A program made the translations under genes and the position numbers. A stretch of 64,000 nt of DNA from Pseudomonas nitroreducens (GTDB lineage Bacteria; Pseudomonadota; Gammaproteobacteria; Pseudomonadales; Pseudomonadaceae): NCBI RefSeq assembly GCF_024170165.1, contig NZ_JALJXP010000001.1, positions 620,001 to 684,000 on the forward strand, written 5' to 3'. Position 1 is the first letter of the stretch. Each line of letters begins with the position of its first letter. Positions 1 to 9,923 of this stretch are shown in pieces. The notes beneath the pieces were generated by a model that saw nothing but the letters and a program-made list of their open reading frames with translations, was not told the DNA's origin and did not search any database.

Positions 1-1
1 C

Positions 2-2161
2 GAAATCACCGACATCAGCGAAGTCGTGGTGACCGAGGCCGTCGAGGCGCCGCCGCCACCTGTCGAACCGGCGGCGCCGGCGATCAACGTGGACGACAGT
101 GCCCTCTACATTCATCGCGAGCTCTCCCAGCTGCAGTTCAACATCCGCGTGCTGGAACAGGCGCTGGACGAGTCCTACCCACTGCTGGAACGCCTGAAGT
201 TCCTGCTGATCTTCTCCAGCAACCTCGACGAATTCTTCGAGATCCGCGTTGCCGGCCTGAAGAAGCAGATCACCTTCGCCCGTGAACAGGCCGGCGCCGA
301 TGGCCTGCTGCCGCACCAGGCGCTGGCGCGTATCAGCGAGCAGGTGCACGAGCAGGTCAGTCGCCAGTACAGCATCCTCAACGACATCCTGTTGCCGGAG
401 CTGGCCAAGCACGACATTCGTTTCATCCGCCGCCGCTACTGGACGCCGAAGATCAAGGCCTGGGTCCGTCGCTTCTTCCGCGACGAGATCGCGCCCATCG
501 TCACCCCGATCGGCCTCGACCCGACCCACCCGTTCCCGCTGCTGGTGAACAAGAGCCTGAACTTCATGGTCGAGCTCGAAGGCCTGGACGCCTTCGGCCG
601 CGATTCCGGCCTGGCGATCATCCCGGCGCCGCGCTCGCTGCCGCGGATCATCCGCCTGCCTGAGGAAGTCGCCGGCCCCGGCGACAACTACGTGTTCCTC
701 TCGTCGATGATCCACGCCCACGCCGACGACCTGTTCCACGGCATGAAGGTGAAGGGCTGCTACCAGTTCCGCCTGACCCGTAACGCCGACCTCTCGGTGG
801 ATGCCGAGGACGTCGAAGACCTGGCCCGCGCGCTGCGCGGCGAGCTGTTCTCGCGCCGCTACGGCGATGCCGTACGCCTGGAGGTGGTGGATACCTGCCC
901 GGTGCCGCTGTCCAACTACCTGCTCAAGCAGTTCGGCCTGTCCGAGACCGAGCTGTACCGCGTCAGCGGGCCGGTCAACCTGACCCGCCTGTTCAGTGTC
1001 ACCGGCCTCGCCAGCCACCCGGAGCTGCAGTCCCCGCCGTTCACCCCGGCGATCCCCAAGCTGCTGCAGAAGAAGGAAAACCTGTTCAACGTCCTGGGCA
1101 AGCTCGACGTGCTGCTGATGCACCCGTTCGAGTCCTTCACCCCGGTGGTCGACCTGCTGCGCCAGGCCGCCAAGGACCCCAGCGTGCTGGCGATCAAGCA
1201 GACGCTGTACCGCTCCGGGGCCAACTCGGAGATCGTCGACGCGCTGGTGGAAGCCGCGCGCAACGGCAAGGAAGTCACCGTGGTGATCGAGCTGCGGGCG
1301 CGCTTCGACGAGGAATCCAACCTGCAGCTGGCCAGCCGCCTGCAGCAGGCCGGTGCGGTGGTGATCTACGGCGTGGTCGGCTTCAAGACCCACGCCAAGA
1401 TGATGCTGATCCTCCGTCGCGAGGACGGCGAGCTGCGCCGCTACGCGCACCTGGGCACCGGCAACTACCACGCCGGCAACGCCCGCCTGTACACCGACTA
1501 CAGCCTGCTGACCGCCGACTTGGCGCTCTGCGAGGACCTGCACAAGCTGTTCAACCAGCTGATCGGCATGGGCAAGACCCTGCGCATGAAGAAGCTCCTG
1601 CACGCGCCCTTCACTTTGAAGAAGAACCTGCTGGAGATGATCAACCGCGAGGCCGCCCAGGCTGCCGAGGGTAAGCCGGCGCACATTATGGCCAAGGTCA
1701 ACTCGCTGACCGACGCCAAGGTCATCCGCGCGCTGTACAAGGCCAGCCAGGCCGGCGTGAAGATCGATCTGGTGGTGCGCGGCATGTGCTGCCTGCGTCC
1801 GGGCGTGCCGGGCGTGTCGCACAACATCCAGGTGCGCTCGATCATCGGCCGCTTCCTCGAGCACAGCCGGATCTACTACTTCCTCAACGGCGGCGAGGAG
1901 AAGCTCTACCTCTCCAGCGCCGACTGGATGGAGCGCAACCTCGACATGCGTGTGGAGACCTGCTTCCCGGTGGAAGGCAAGAAGCTCGTGCTGCGGGTGA
2001 AGAAGGAGCTGGAGTCCTACCTGAGCGACAACACCCAGGCCTGGGTTCTGCAGTCCGACGGCAGCTACGTGCGCCAGAGCCCCAGCGGCAACCAGAACGC
2101 CCGCAACGCCCAGGCGACCCTGCTGGAGCGCCTGTGCACGCCGGTGATCAACTCGCGCTGA
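2..2161 (+). CDS. ppk: Polyphosphate kinase 1 (5' end outside window)
   Basis: Makes inorganic polyphosphate reversibly from ATP. The reading frame is open to the window edge (codons 2-25 read EITDISEV before the first GTG at 26), so the true start is probably upstream and at least 719 residues are visible. The N-terminal segment '[12 protein letters not shown]' and the long PPK1 core are clear. The two PPK1 histidines are recognisable in '[10 protein letters not shown]' and 'LEHSRIYYF'; the first is the family's phosphorylated histidine. It ends in TGA just before a strong hairpin terminator and is convergent with ppx, the enzyme that degrades its product. A Pro/Ala-rich linker near residues 15-28 precedes the conserved domain. 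Confidence 0.96.
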   Translation, partial: EITDISEVVVTEAVEAPPPPVEPAAPAINVDDSALYIHRELSQLQFNIRVLEQALDESYPLLERLKFLLIFSSNLDEFFEIRVAGLKKQITFAREQAGADGLLPHQALARISEQVHEQVSRQYSILNDILLPELAKHDIRFIRRRYWTPKIKAWVRRFFRDEIAPIVTPIGLDPTHPFPLLVNKSLNFMVELEGLDAFGRDSGLAIIPAPRSLPRIIRLPEEVAGPGDNYVFLSSMIHAHADDLFHGMKVKGCYQFRLTRNADLSVDAEDVEDLARALRGELFSRRYGDAVRLEVVDTCPVPLSNYLLKQFGLSETELYRVSGPVNLTRLFSVTGLASHPELQSPPFTPAIPKLLQKKENLFNVLGKLDVLLMHPFESFTPVVDLLRQAAKDPSVLAIKQTLYRSGANSEIVDALVEAARNGKEVTVVIELRARFDEESNLQLASRLQQAGAVVIYGVVGFKTHAKMMLILRREDGELRRYAHLGTGNYHAGNARLYTDYSLLTADLALCEDLHKLFNQLIGMGKTLRMKKLLHAPFTLKKNLLEMINREAAQAAEGKPAHIMAKVNSLTDAKVIRALYKASQAGVKIDLVVRGMCCLRPGVPGVSHNIQVRSIIGRFLEHSRIYYFLNGGEEKLYLSSADWMERNLDMRVETCFPVEGKKLVLRVKKELESYLSDNTQAWVLQSDGSYVRQSPSGNQNARNAQATLLERLCTPVINSR

Positions 2162-2178
2162 TCTGACTGGTGCCTTTG

Positions 2179-2206
2179 AAAGCCCTGCCTCGGCAGGGCT
2201 TTTTCA
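2179..2206 (+). terminator. ppk terminator
   Basis: Perfect GC-rich hairpin AGCCCTGCC-TC-GGCAGGGCT followed by a T run, 18 bases after the ppk stop codon. Intrinsic terminator geometry on the plus strand. Confidence 0.9.
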
Positions 2207-2219
2207 TGAGCACGTTTTT

Positions 2220-2339
2220 GTAGGAGCGGGCCATGCCCGCGAGCCGCCGGCAAGGCCGGCGTTGGTGCCGCGCTCGATCGTCAACGTGGAGAGCGGATTC
2301 CGCCGCACGGGATTTCGCGGGCATGGCCCGCTCCTGCAG
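2220..2339. repeat. REP doublet (REPIN-like) between ppk and ppx
   Basis: Two REP units in opposite orientation: GTAGGAGCGGGCCATGCCCG at 2220-2239 and its near reverse complement (GCGGGCATGGCCCGCTCCTG) ending near 2339. Each unit has the Pseudomonas REP form, a GTAGGAGC head plus a short GCGGGC/GCCCGC palindrome. It lies between two convergent genes, a typical REPIN location. Confidence 0.85.
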
Positions 2340-2357
2340 GTCATGCCTGGAAATGCA

Positions 2358-2386
2358 AAGGCCCCGGCGTTTGCGCGCCGGGGCCT
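2358..2386 (-). terminator. ppx terminator
   Basis: Hairpin AAGGCCCCGGCG / CGCCGGGGCCTT with a six-base loop, 18 bases beyond the ppx stop codon. The tail on the minus strand is only weakly T-rich (CCTTTGCATTT), so termination efficiency is uncertain. Confidence 0.6.
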
Positions 2387-2404
2387 TGTCTGTCGCGGGG
2401 GCGA

Positions 2405-3907
2405 TCAGCTCACGCTGAGCGCATAGCCCACGCGCTTGAGCCATTCGGCTTCCTGCTCGAAGTCGGCCTGGGTCAGCGGGTTGGCCGCCAGCCAGCCGTC
2501 CGGGAAGCGCACGTCCAGCGATTTGCCGGAAGCCTTCAGGGCCACGGCCGGCATTTCCTGGGTGCCACGGATGTGGTGGAAGAGGATGGCGAAGCGCAGC
2601 ACGATGCACAGGCGGATCAGCTTGTCGCCCTCGTCGCCCAGCTCGTTGAACTTGTCCACCGGGATGTTGCGGCGGTGGCCGCGCACCAGCAGCGCCAGGG
2701 TCAGCTGGTCCAGGCGCGAGAAGCCGGCCAGGTCCGAGTGCTCCAGCAGGTAGGCGCCGTGCTTGTGGTAGTGGTAGTGGGCGATGTCCAGACCCAGCTC
2801 ATGCACGCGCGCCGCCCACATCAGCAGCTCACGGTGGCCTTCGTCGTTCAGGTCCCAGGCCTTGGCGACCTGATCCAGCGATTCCAGCGCCTTGGCCTCG
2901 ACGCGTGTGGCCTGTTCCGGATCGACGTGGTAGCGCTCCATGAGGGCGCCGATGGTGCGCTCGCGGACGTCCTCGTGGTGATGACGGCCGAGCAGGTCGT
3001 AGAGCACGCCTTCGCGCAAGGCGCCTTCGGAATGGGTCATGCGGGTCAGTTCGAGGGCGTCGAACAGCGCCTCGAGGATCGCCATGCCGGCCGGGAAGAT
3101 CGGCCGGCGGTCCGGCTTGATGCCGTCGATGTCGAGCTTCTCGACCTCGCCCAGCTTGAACATCTTGCGCTTGAGCCAGGCCAGGCCTTCGGGGTTGATC
3201 TCGCCGTTGCCGTGGCCACCGGCCTGGATCGCCAGGCAGATTGCGCGGATGGTGCCGGAGGCCCCAACGGCCTCGTCCCAGCCCAGGCGACGCAGGCTGT
3301 TCTCGATGCTCATCAGCTCCAGGCGGGCCGAGGTGTAGGCCTGGGCATAGCGCGCCGGGGTGATCTTGCCGTCCTTGAAATAGCGCTGGGTGAAACTCAC
3401 GCAGCCCATCTGCAGGCTCTCGCGCAGTTGCGATTCGAACTGCTGGCCGATGATGAACTCGGTGCTGCCGCCGCCGATGTCGACCACCAGGCGCTTGCCG
3501 GGGTTGTCCGGCAGGGTGTGGGACACGCCGAGGTAGATCAGACGCGCTTCTTCACGGCCGGAGATGACTTCCACCGGGTGGCCGAGGATCTGGTCGGCTT
3601 CTCGGATGAATTCGGCACGGTTGCGCGCCTCGCGCAGGGCGTTGGTGCCCACCACGCGTACCGAGCCCGGCGGCATGCCGCTGATGAACTGGGCGAACTG
3701 CTTCAGGCAGTCGTAGCCGCGCTGCATCGCTTCCGCGGTGAGCATGCGGTCCTCGCCGATGCCCGCGGCCAGCTGGACCTTCTCGCCCAGCCGCTCGAGG
3801 ATGCGGATCTCGCCGTGATCGGCCTTCGCCAGGACCATGTGGAAACTGTTCGAGCCAAGGTCAATGGCCGCGATCATGGGAAAGGTCTTGGCAGGGGTAT
3901 GGGGCAT
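2405..3907 (-). CDS. ppx: Exopolyphosphatase
   Basis: Ppx/GppA-family phosphatase that releases phosphate processively from polyphosphate; these enzymes also act on pppGpp. Actin-like ATPase fold: '[14 protein letters not shown]' at the N-terminus (phosphate loop 1), '[12 protein letters not shown]', and '[12 protein letters not shown]' (phosphate loop 2). An HD-like C-terminal half includes '[17 protein letters not shown]'. The chosen start gives [10 protein letters not shown]..., 500 aa, which matches the N-terminal shape I recall for P. aeruginosa Ppx. An in-frame ATG at 3946 would add 13 residues. No candidate has a strong Shine-Dalgarno. It is divergent from trxA and convergent with ppk. 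Confidence 0.95.
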   Translation of the reverse strand: MPHTPAKTFPMIAAIDLGSNSFHMVLAKADHGEIRILERLGEKVQLAAGIGEDRMLTAEAMQRGYDCLKQFAQFISGMPPGSVRVVGTNALREARNRAEFIREADQILGHPVEVISGREEARLIYLGVSHTLPDNPGKRLVVDIGGGSTEFIIGQQFESQLRESLQMGCVSFTQRYFKDGKITPARYAQAYTSARLELMSIENSLRRLGWDEAVGASGTIRAICLAIQAGGHGNGEINPEGLAWLKRKMFKLGEVEKLDIDGIKPDRRPIFPAGMAILEALFDALELTRMTHSEGALREGVLYDLLGRHHHEDVRERTIGALMERYHVDPEQATRVEAKALESLDQVAKAWDLNDEGHRELLMWAARVHELGLDIAHYHYHKHGAYLLEHSDLAGFSRLDQLTLALLVRGHRRNIPVDKFNELGDEGDKLIRLCIVLRFAILFHHIRGTQEMPAVALKASGKSLDVRFPDGWLAANPLTQADFEQEAEWLKRVGYALSVS

Positions 3908-4097
3908 AGGGGCGGGTCCGGATAAATACGGGAGACATCCTGCCATTTTAGGCAGGTAGTGCCAATGAAGGGGTTGTCACCGATCAGAAGTCACCGCGGC
4001 AGCGATAGATACACTCAATCGGCTGCGCCTTTCGGTGTGGGCCGAGGCGGGATATGATGGCGGACACTTTTTCGCATCCGATTGACGGAGAGAATAC

Positions 4098-4424
4098 ATG
4101 AGCGAACATATCGTCAATGTTACCGATGCCAGCTTCGAGCAGGACGTACTGAAGTCCGATAGTCCCGTGCTGGTCGACTACTGGGCCGAATGGTGCGGTC
4201 CGTGCAAGATGATCGCCCCGGTACTCGACGAGATCGCCAAGGACTATCAGGGCAAGCTGAAAGTCTGCAAGCTGAACATCGACGAGAACCAGGACACCCC
4301 GCCGAAGTACGGCGTGCGTGGCATTCCGACCCTGATGCTGTTCAAGGGCGGCAACGTCGAAGCGACCAAGGTCGGTGCACTGTCCAAGTCGCAACTGGCT
4401 GCCTTCCTCGACAGCAACATCTAA
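4098..4424 (+). CDS. trxA: Thioredoxin 1
   Basis: Cytoplasmic dithiol reductant for ribonucleotide reductase, methionine sulfoxide reductase and other partners. It is 108 aa, the normal TrxA length. The active site is WCGPCK at residues 32-37 and the cis-proline loop is 'RGIPTLMLF'. A Shine-Dalgarno (GGAGAG) lies 7 bases before the ATG. A -10-like TATGAT at 4053-4058 could belong to its promoter. It is monocistronic: its own terminator follows and rho has a separate long leader. Confidence 0.97.
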   Translation: MSEHIVNVTDASFEQDVLKSDSPVLVDYWAEWCGPCKMIAPVLDEIAKDYQGKLKVCKLNIDENQDTPPKYGVRGIPTLMLFKGGNVEATKVGALSKSQLAAFLDSNI

Positions 4425-4440
4425 GTCGAGAAGCCTCGAG

Positions 4441-4467
4441 AAACCCCGCCAATGTGCGGGGTTTTTT
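4441..4467 (+). terminator. trxA terminator
   Basis: Hairpin ACCCCGC-CAATGT-GCGGGGT followed by six Ts, 17 bases after the trxA stop. Confidence 0.9.
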
Positions 4468-4470
4468 CGT

Positions 4471-4662
4471 TATTGCCCCTAGACGCTCCGAAACCCGGGT
4501 GTTAAATTCGGGCGCACAACGATTATTTCGTTGTCCCCTGCAAGCCGTCGCCGACGCACTTCCCATTCGAATTCCAAGCGATCCTGTCCGTCATCTACGG
4601 CGCGGCTCTTCAAGCATCACGCTTGTTCCCTTTTCCCCTTTCAGCGTATTTACGTCCCTTCT
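4471..4662 (+). promoter_or_regulatory. rho 5' leader (pyrimidine-rich, no Shine-Dalgarno)
   Basis: About 190 bases between the trxA terminator and the rho ATG. It contains a small perfect hairpin ACAACGA-TTATT-TCGTTGT at 4516-4534 and, nearer the ATG, a long C/T-rich and G-poor stretch (4600-4662) with no purine-rich ribosome-binding site. A TTAAAT at 4502-4507 could be a -10 element. In E. coli the rho leader mediates autoregulation by Rho-dependent attenuation. The C-rich, G-poor composition here is compatible with such a rut-like region, but that is inference. Confidence 0.5.
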
Positions 4663-5925
<1,263 letters not shown>

Positions 5926-6038
5926 GAGTCGCCGGCAAATCTGTTCTGGCGTTGTTGCCTGGCCTCTGCCGTACACAAAGTACTGTCTGAGGCCAGGCGT
6001 CTAGCCAGAACCGCTTCGCTCAGATTTGTCAGCGACTC
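5926..6038. repeat. Long imperfect palindrome directly after rho
   Basis: A 113-base inverted repeat starting at the base after the rho stop codon. Stem blocks pair in register: 5926-5932 with 6032-6038 (GAGTCGC/GCGACTC), 5936-5943 with 6021-6028 (CAAATCTG/CAGATTTG), 5943-5950 with 6004-6011 (GTTCTGGC/GCCAGAAC), 5957-5966 with 5989-5998 (GCCTGGCCTC/GAGGCCAGGC), 5971-5974 with 5980-5983. Neighbouring blocks share one base at 5943, so the exact pairing there is ambiguous. Internal loops are small and no T run follows. It could be a MITE-like repeat, a structured RNA or an mRNA 3' stabiliser. Confidence 0.7.
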
Positions 6039-6057
6039 TACGCGCTTCTGCAATGCC

Positions 6058-6090
6058 ACGAAGGCCGGGGAAACCCGGCCTTCGTGTTTC
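6058..6090 (+). terminator. Terminator between rho and ubiD
   Basis: Perfect 12-bp hairpin ACGAAGGCCGGG-GAAA-CCCGGCCTTCGT followed by GTTTC. It lies downstream of the rho palindrome and upstream of ubiD. Confidence 0.85.
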
Positions 6091-6147
6091 TGCCTGGCGG
6101 TGATAGGCGGTAGACTGTCGCATCATCCTGCCGCCATCGAGACCCTC

Positions 6148-7614
6148 ATGCAGTATCGCGACCTGCGCGAGTTCATCGCTGCCCTGGAGCAGCGCGGACA
6201 GCTCAAGCGCATCCAGGCGCCGGTATCCCCGGTGCTGGAAATGACCGAGGTGTGCGACCGCACCCTGCGCGCCAAGGGCCCGGCCCTGCTGTTCGAAAAG
6301 CCCACCGGCTACGACATCCCCGTACTCGGCAACCTGTTCGGCACGCCCGAGCGCGTGGCGCTGGGCATGGGCGCCGAGGACGTCTCCGAACTGCGCGAGA
6401 TCGGCAAGCTGCTGGCCTTCCTCAAGGAGCCCGAGCCGCCCAAGGGGCTGAAGGACGCCTGGTCCAAGCTGCCGATCTTCAAGAAGGTCATCAACATGGC
6501 GCCCAAGGTGCTGCGGGACGCGCCGTGCCAGGAAGTGGTCGAGGAGGGCGACGATGTCGACCTGTCGAAGCTGCCGGTGCAGACCTGCTGGCCCGGCGAC
6601 GTCGCGCCGCTGATCACCTGGGGCCTCACGGTCACCCGCGGGCCGAACAAGGAACGGCAGAACCTGGGCATCTACCGCCAGCAGGTGATCGGCCGCAACA
6701 AGGTGATCATGCGCTGGCTCAGCCACCGTGGCGGCGCGCTCGACTTCCGTGAGTGGTGCCAGAAGCATCCCGGCCAGCCCTATCCGGTGGCCGTGGCCCT
6801 CGGTGCGGACCCGGCGACCATCCTCGGCGCCGTGACTCCGGTACCGGACAACCTCTCCGAATACGCCTTCGCCGGCCTGCTGCGCGGGCACAAGACCGAG
6901 CTGGTCAAGTGCATCGGCAACGACCTGCAGGTCCCGGCCAGCGCCGAGATCGTCCTCGAAGGGGTGATCCATCCCGGCGAGATGGCCGATGAAGGCCCGT
7001 ACGGCGACCACACCGGCTACTACAACGAAGTGGACCGCTTCCCGGTGTTCACCGTCGAACGCATCACCCGCCGGCAGAAACCGATCTACCACAGCACCTA
7101 CACCGGTCGCCCGCCGGATGAGCCGGCGATCCTCGGCGTGGCGCTGAACGAAGTCTTCGTGCCGATCCTGCAGAAGCAGTTCCCCGAGATCACCGATTTC
7201 TACCTGCCGCCCGAAGGCTGCTCCTACCGCATGGCGGTGGTGACCATGAAGAAACAGTACCCCGGCCACGCCAAGCGCGTGATGCTCGGTGTCTGGTCGT
7301 TCCTGCGACAGTTCATGTACACCAAGTTCGTTATCGTCACCGACGACGACATCAACGCCCGCGACTGGAACGACGTGATCTGGGCCATCACCACGCGCAT
7401 GGACCCCAAGCGCGACACGGTGATGATCGACAACACCCCGATCGACTACCTGGACTTCGCCTCGCCGATCTCCGGCCTCGGTTCGAAGATGGGGCTGGAC
7501 GCCACCCACAAGTGGCCGGGCGAGACGAGCCGCGAATGGGGGCGGGTGATCGAGAAGGATCCGGCGGTGACCCGCCGCGTCGACGAAATCTGGGCGAGCC
7601 TGGGCATCGATTGA
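6148..7614 (+). CDS. ubiD: 4-hydroxy-3-polyprenylbenzoate decarboxylase UbiD
   Basis: Decarboxylates 3-octaprenyl-4-hydroxybenzoate in ubiquinone synthesis, using the prenylated FMN made by UbiX. It is 488 aa from [17 protein letters not shown], the usual length for this family. UbiD landmarks include '[19 protein letters not shown]', the Glu-rich '[27 protein letters not shown]' region (about residues 268-294) and '[19 protein letters not shown]'. An in-frame ATG at 6100 would add 16 residues but overlaps the post-terminator region and is not family-like. It is followed by a REP doublet and a flavin reductase. Confidence 0.96.
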   Translation: MQYRDLREFIAALEQRGQLKRIQAPVSPVLEMTEVCDRTLRAKGPALLFEKPTGYDIPVLGNLFGTPERVALGMGAEDVSELREIGKLLAFLKEPEPPKGLKDAWSKLPIFKKVINMAPKVLRDAPCQEVVEEGDDVDLSKLPVQTCWPGDVAPLITWGLTVTRGPNKERQNLGIYRQQVIGRNKVIMRWLSHRGGALDFREWCQKHPGQPYPVAVALGADPATILGAVTPVPDNLSEYAFAGLLRGHKTELVKCIGNDLQVPASAEIVLEGVIHPGEMADEGPYGDHTGYYNEVDRFPVFTVERITRRQKPIYHSTYTGRPPDEPAILGVALNEVFVPILQKQFPEITDFYLPPEGCSYRMAVVTMKKQYPGHAKRVMLGVWSFLRQFMYTKFVIVTDDDINARDWNDVIWAITTRMDPKRDTVMIDNTPIDYLDFASPISGLGSKMGLDATHKWPGETSREWGRVIEKDPAVTRRVDEIWASLGID

Positions 7615-7629
7615 TGCATGGGTAACCTT

Positions 7630-7701
7630 GTGGGAACGGGCGATGCCCGCGAACCTTGCCTCGCAATGGCTCCAGGTCGCGCGCATGGCTCGCTCCTACA
7701 G
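7630..7701. repeat. REP doublet between ubiD and flavin reductase
   Basis: A diverged REP (TGTGGGAACGGGCGATGCCC at 7630-7649) and a partner in reverse orientation (GCATGGCTCGCTCCTACAG, 7683-7701) only 32 bases apart. The right unit ends 24 bases before the probable TTG start of the next gene, so it sits in that gene's 5' untranslated region. Confidence 0.7.
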
Positions 7702-7724
7702 AATCAGAAGAACGAGAACAGCGC

Positions 7725-8693
7725 TTGAAAGTGACCTTGCAACCCTCCGGCGCCCAGCTCGAGCTGCGGCCCGGAGAACGTATCCTCGACGGTGCGCGGC
7801 GCCTGGGCTACGAGTGCCCGCAGAGCTGCCGCAACGGCAATTGCCATATCTGCGCGGCGCTGCTGGTGGAAGGCCGCGTGCGCCAGGATGGCGAGGTGCG
7901 CGACCACGGCGAGCTCTTCACCTGCCTGGCCGAGCCGCTGGAAGACTGCGTGCTGCACTGGGACGGCGTGCTAGCCCCCGGCGAGCTGCCGGTGCGCAAG
8001 CTGTCCTGCCAGGTGACTCTCTGCGAGCCGGTGGGCGGCGACGTCTGGCGCGTGCGCCTGCGCGCCCCTGCCGGCAAACCGCCGCGCTACCACGCCGGCC
8101 AGTACGTGCTGATCGAGCGCGATGGCAGTGACCCGGCGGCCTTTTCCCTGGCCTCCGCGCCGCAGGAAGGGCGTGACCTGGAGCTGCATATCCTGGCCCG
8201 CGAGAACAGCGCCATCGAGCTATTGGCGCAGTTGCAGCGCGACCGCTTCGCCCGCGTGCAGATGCCCTTCGGCGATGCGCACCTGGCCGACCTGCCGGAC
8301 GGCCCGCTGGTGCTGATCGCCGCCGGCACCGGCATGGCGCAGATGCACAGCCTGATCGAATTCTGCCGCGCCACCGGCTTCGCCCACCCGGTACACCTGT
8401 ACTGGGGCGTGCGCCGCCCGGAGGACTTCTACGAGCTGCCGCACTGGGAGCAGTGGGAAAGCGTGCCCAACCTGCACCTGCACAGGATCGTCAGCGACCT
8501 GTGTGGCTGGCAGGGACGTTGTGGCCTGCTGCATGAAGCGGTGTGCGAGGACTTCGCCGAGCTGTCCGGCCTGCGCGTCTACGCCAGCGGCTCGCCGGCG
8601 ATGGTCTACGGCACCCTGGATGCGCTGGTGGCGGCGGGCATGGACCCGCATCAAATGCGCGCCGACGTCTTCGCCTACGCACCACGAGGCTGA
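7725..8693 (+). CDS. 2Fe-2S ferredoxin-NAD(P)H flavin reductase
   Basis: Electron-transfer reductase: N-terminal plant-type ferredoxin domain (about 1-90), FAD-binding barrel (about 95-190, 'RYHAGQYVLIERDG') and NAD(P)-binding domain (about 195-322, 'AAGTGMAQMHSLIEF'). Iron-sulfur ligands appear to be C35, C40, C43 and C67. Often annotated as CDP-6-deoxy-delta-3,4-glucoseen reductase-like, a name with little meaning here. The start is a TTG giving MKVTLQPSG (322 aa). Another TTG at 7656 is in frame but would translate REP sequence. Its place after ubiD is conserved in P. aeruginosa as I remember it. The physiological partner is unknown. Confidence 0.85.
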   Translation: MKVTLQPSGAQLELRPGERILDGARRLGYECPQSCRNGNCHICAALLVEGRVRQDGEVRDHGELFTCLAEPLEDCVLHWDGVLAPGELPVRKLSCQVTLCEPVGGDVWRVRLRAPAGKPPRYHAGQYVLIERDGSDPAAFSLASAPQEGRDLELHILARENSAIELLAQLQRDRFARVQMPFGDAHLADLPDGPLVLIAAGTGMAQMHSLIEFCRATGFAHPVHLYWGVRRPEDFYELPHWEQWESVPNLHLHRIVSDLCGWQGRCGLLHEAVCEDFAELSGLRVYASGSPAMVYGTLDALVAAGMDPHQMRADVFAYAPRG

Positions 8694-8760
8694 TTCAACT
8701 GCCTAGCGTCGTTGGAGCGCCTCGCCGTGCTAGTCGCACTGTCTTCGGCACTCCGCCTAG

Positions 8761-9681
8761 CTATTCAGTCGACTCAGTCTCGTGGGTGACATGTGGCGAG
8801 AACTCCTCCTGCAATTCCGCACGAATCCAATCCTCGAACCAGGCCACGTCGGCGCTCACCGCGCCGGTGGGCAGCAGCAGTTGGTAGCTTTCCAGCGGCA
8901 CTTCCTCGAGTAGCGGCCGTACCAGCGTGCCGGCGGCCAGCTGGTGCTTCACCAGCACCAGGTTGGCCAGGGCGATGCCGTGCCCGGCCTCGGCCATGGA
9001 CAACGCGTGGTCGTTGCTGACGTAGAGCACGTCGGAGTTCACCCGCAAGTCCAGCCCGATGGTGGACAGCCAGAGGTTCCACCATTCGCCGTCATCGACG
9101 TGGATCAGCTTGTGCCGCGCCAAGTCGTGCACGCTGCTCAGCGGGCCGTGCTCTTCGAGGTAGGAGGGCGAGCACACCGGGAAAACCGATGGCCGCACCA
9201 GGGTGCTGTGGCACTGCGGGTAGACCCCGGGAAGTCCGTAGACGATGCCAAGATCGGCGCTTTTACCGTCCACTTCGGTGAAGGTCGGGTTGGGTTCCAC
9301 TGCCACCTTCAGGCCGGGGCGCTGCTGGCGCAGGGTCTCCAGGCGCGGCATCAGCCAGCGCTTGGCGAAGGCCGGCACCACCAGGATCTTCAGCCAGCGC
9401 GCGGTGCCGCCGGGAGCCAGCTCAAAGCCGGCGTCGGCGATCTGCTGCAGGGCTGTGGATATCTTCGCGTAGTAGCGCTGCCCGGCCGGCGTCAGGCTGA
9501 CGCCGCGCGGAGTGCGCTCGAACAGTTGCACGCCCAGCCAGTCTTCCAGCAGCTTCACGTGACGGCCGATGGCTGGCTGCGTCACATGCAGGTCTTTCGA
9601 GGCGGCGACATAGCTGCCCAGCCGGGCGGCAGCCTCGAAGGCGCGGACGGCATTGAGCGGCGGAAGGCGCTGGATGGACAT
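8761..9681 (-). CDS. LysR-family regulator, GcvA-like
   Basis: 306-aa LysR-type activator or repressor. The N-terminal helix-turn-helix 'LNAVRAFEAAARLGSYVAASKDLHVTQPAIGRHVKLLEDWLG' covers about residues 9-50 and has the form of the GcvA subgroup. The remainder is a periplasmic-binding-protein-like effector domain. It is divergent from the ABC-amidase-malonyl-CoA unit with a 242-base shared intergenic region, which makes it the likely regulator of that unit (inference). The ligand could be the imported substrate or malonate. Confidence 0.88.
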   Translation of the reverse strand: MSIQRLPPLNAVRAFEAAARLGSYVAASKDLHVTQPAIGRHVKLLEDWLGVQLFERTPRGVSLTPAGQRYYAKISTALQQIADAGFELAPGGTARWLKILVVPAFAKRWLMPRLETLRQQRPGLKVAVEPNPTFTEVDGKSADLGIVYGLPGVYPQCHSTLVRPSVFPVCSPSYLEEHGPLSSVHDLARHKLIHVDDGEWWNLWLSTIGLDLRVNSDVLYVSNDHALSMAEAGHGIALANLVLVKHQLAAGTLVRPLLEEVPLESYQLLLPTGAVSADVAWFEDWIRAELQEEFSPHVTHETESTE

Positions 9682-9923
9682 GGGGCGAGCCTCGTGGGTG
9701 GGTGCCTAGTATCAGCTCAGCTGTTAAATTTTTTAATATCGAATGTAAGAAAATTGAGCTTTCCGCTCAACCACCTTTCTTCGAATATCCGCTTCAACAA
9801 CACCACAACTTGGGCTCGACCCAAGACCAGCGCTGCAATCCAGCGTCTCTAGTCCTGCCAGAACAACTACAAGATCCCCCGACCGCCTGCTGGTGGCGGA
9901 AGGGAAGGTACGGAGGTTTCACC
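9682..9923. promoter_or_regulatory. Divergent promoter region, LysR / ABC-amidase-mat unit
   Basis: 242 bases with a locally AT-rich core around 9718-9760 that includes TTAAATTTTTTAA (9723-9735) and GAGC-TTTCC-GCTC (9756-9768). These are short symmetric motifs of the size LysR proteins or promoters use. A GGAGG lies 8 bases before the ATG of the ATPase gene. No site can be assigned with certainty. Confidence 0.45.

Noticed and set aside
2573..3925. 450-codon open frame antisense to ppx
   Set aside because: It lies entirely opposite a clear exopolyphosphatase gene. Composition (Val/Gln/Ala/Leu-rich) is what the antisense of GC-rich Pseudomonas genes gives, and it matches no family.
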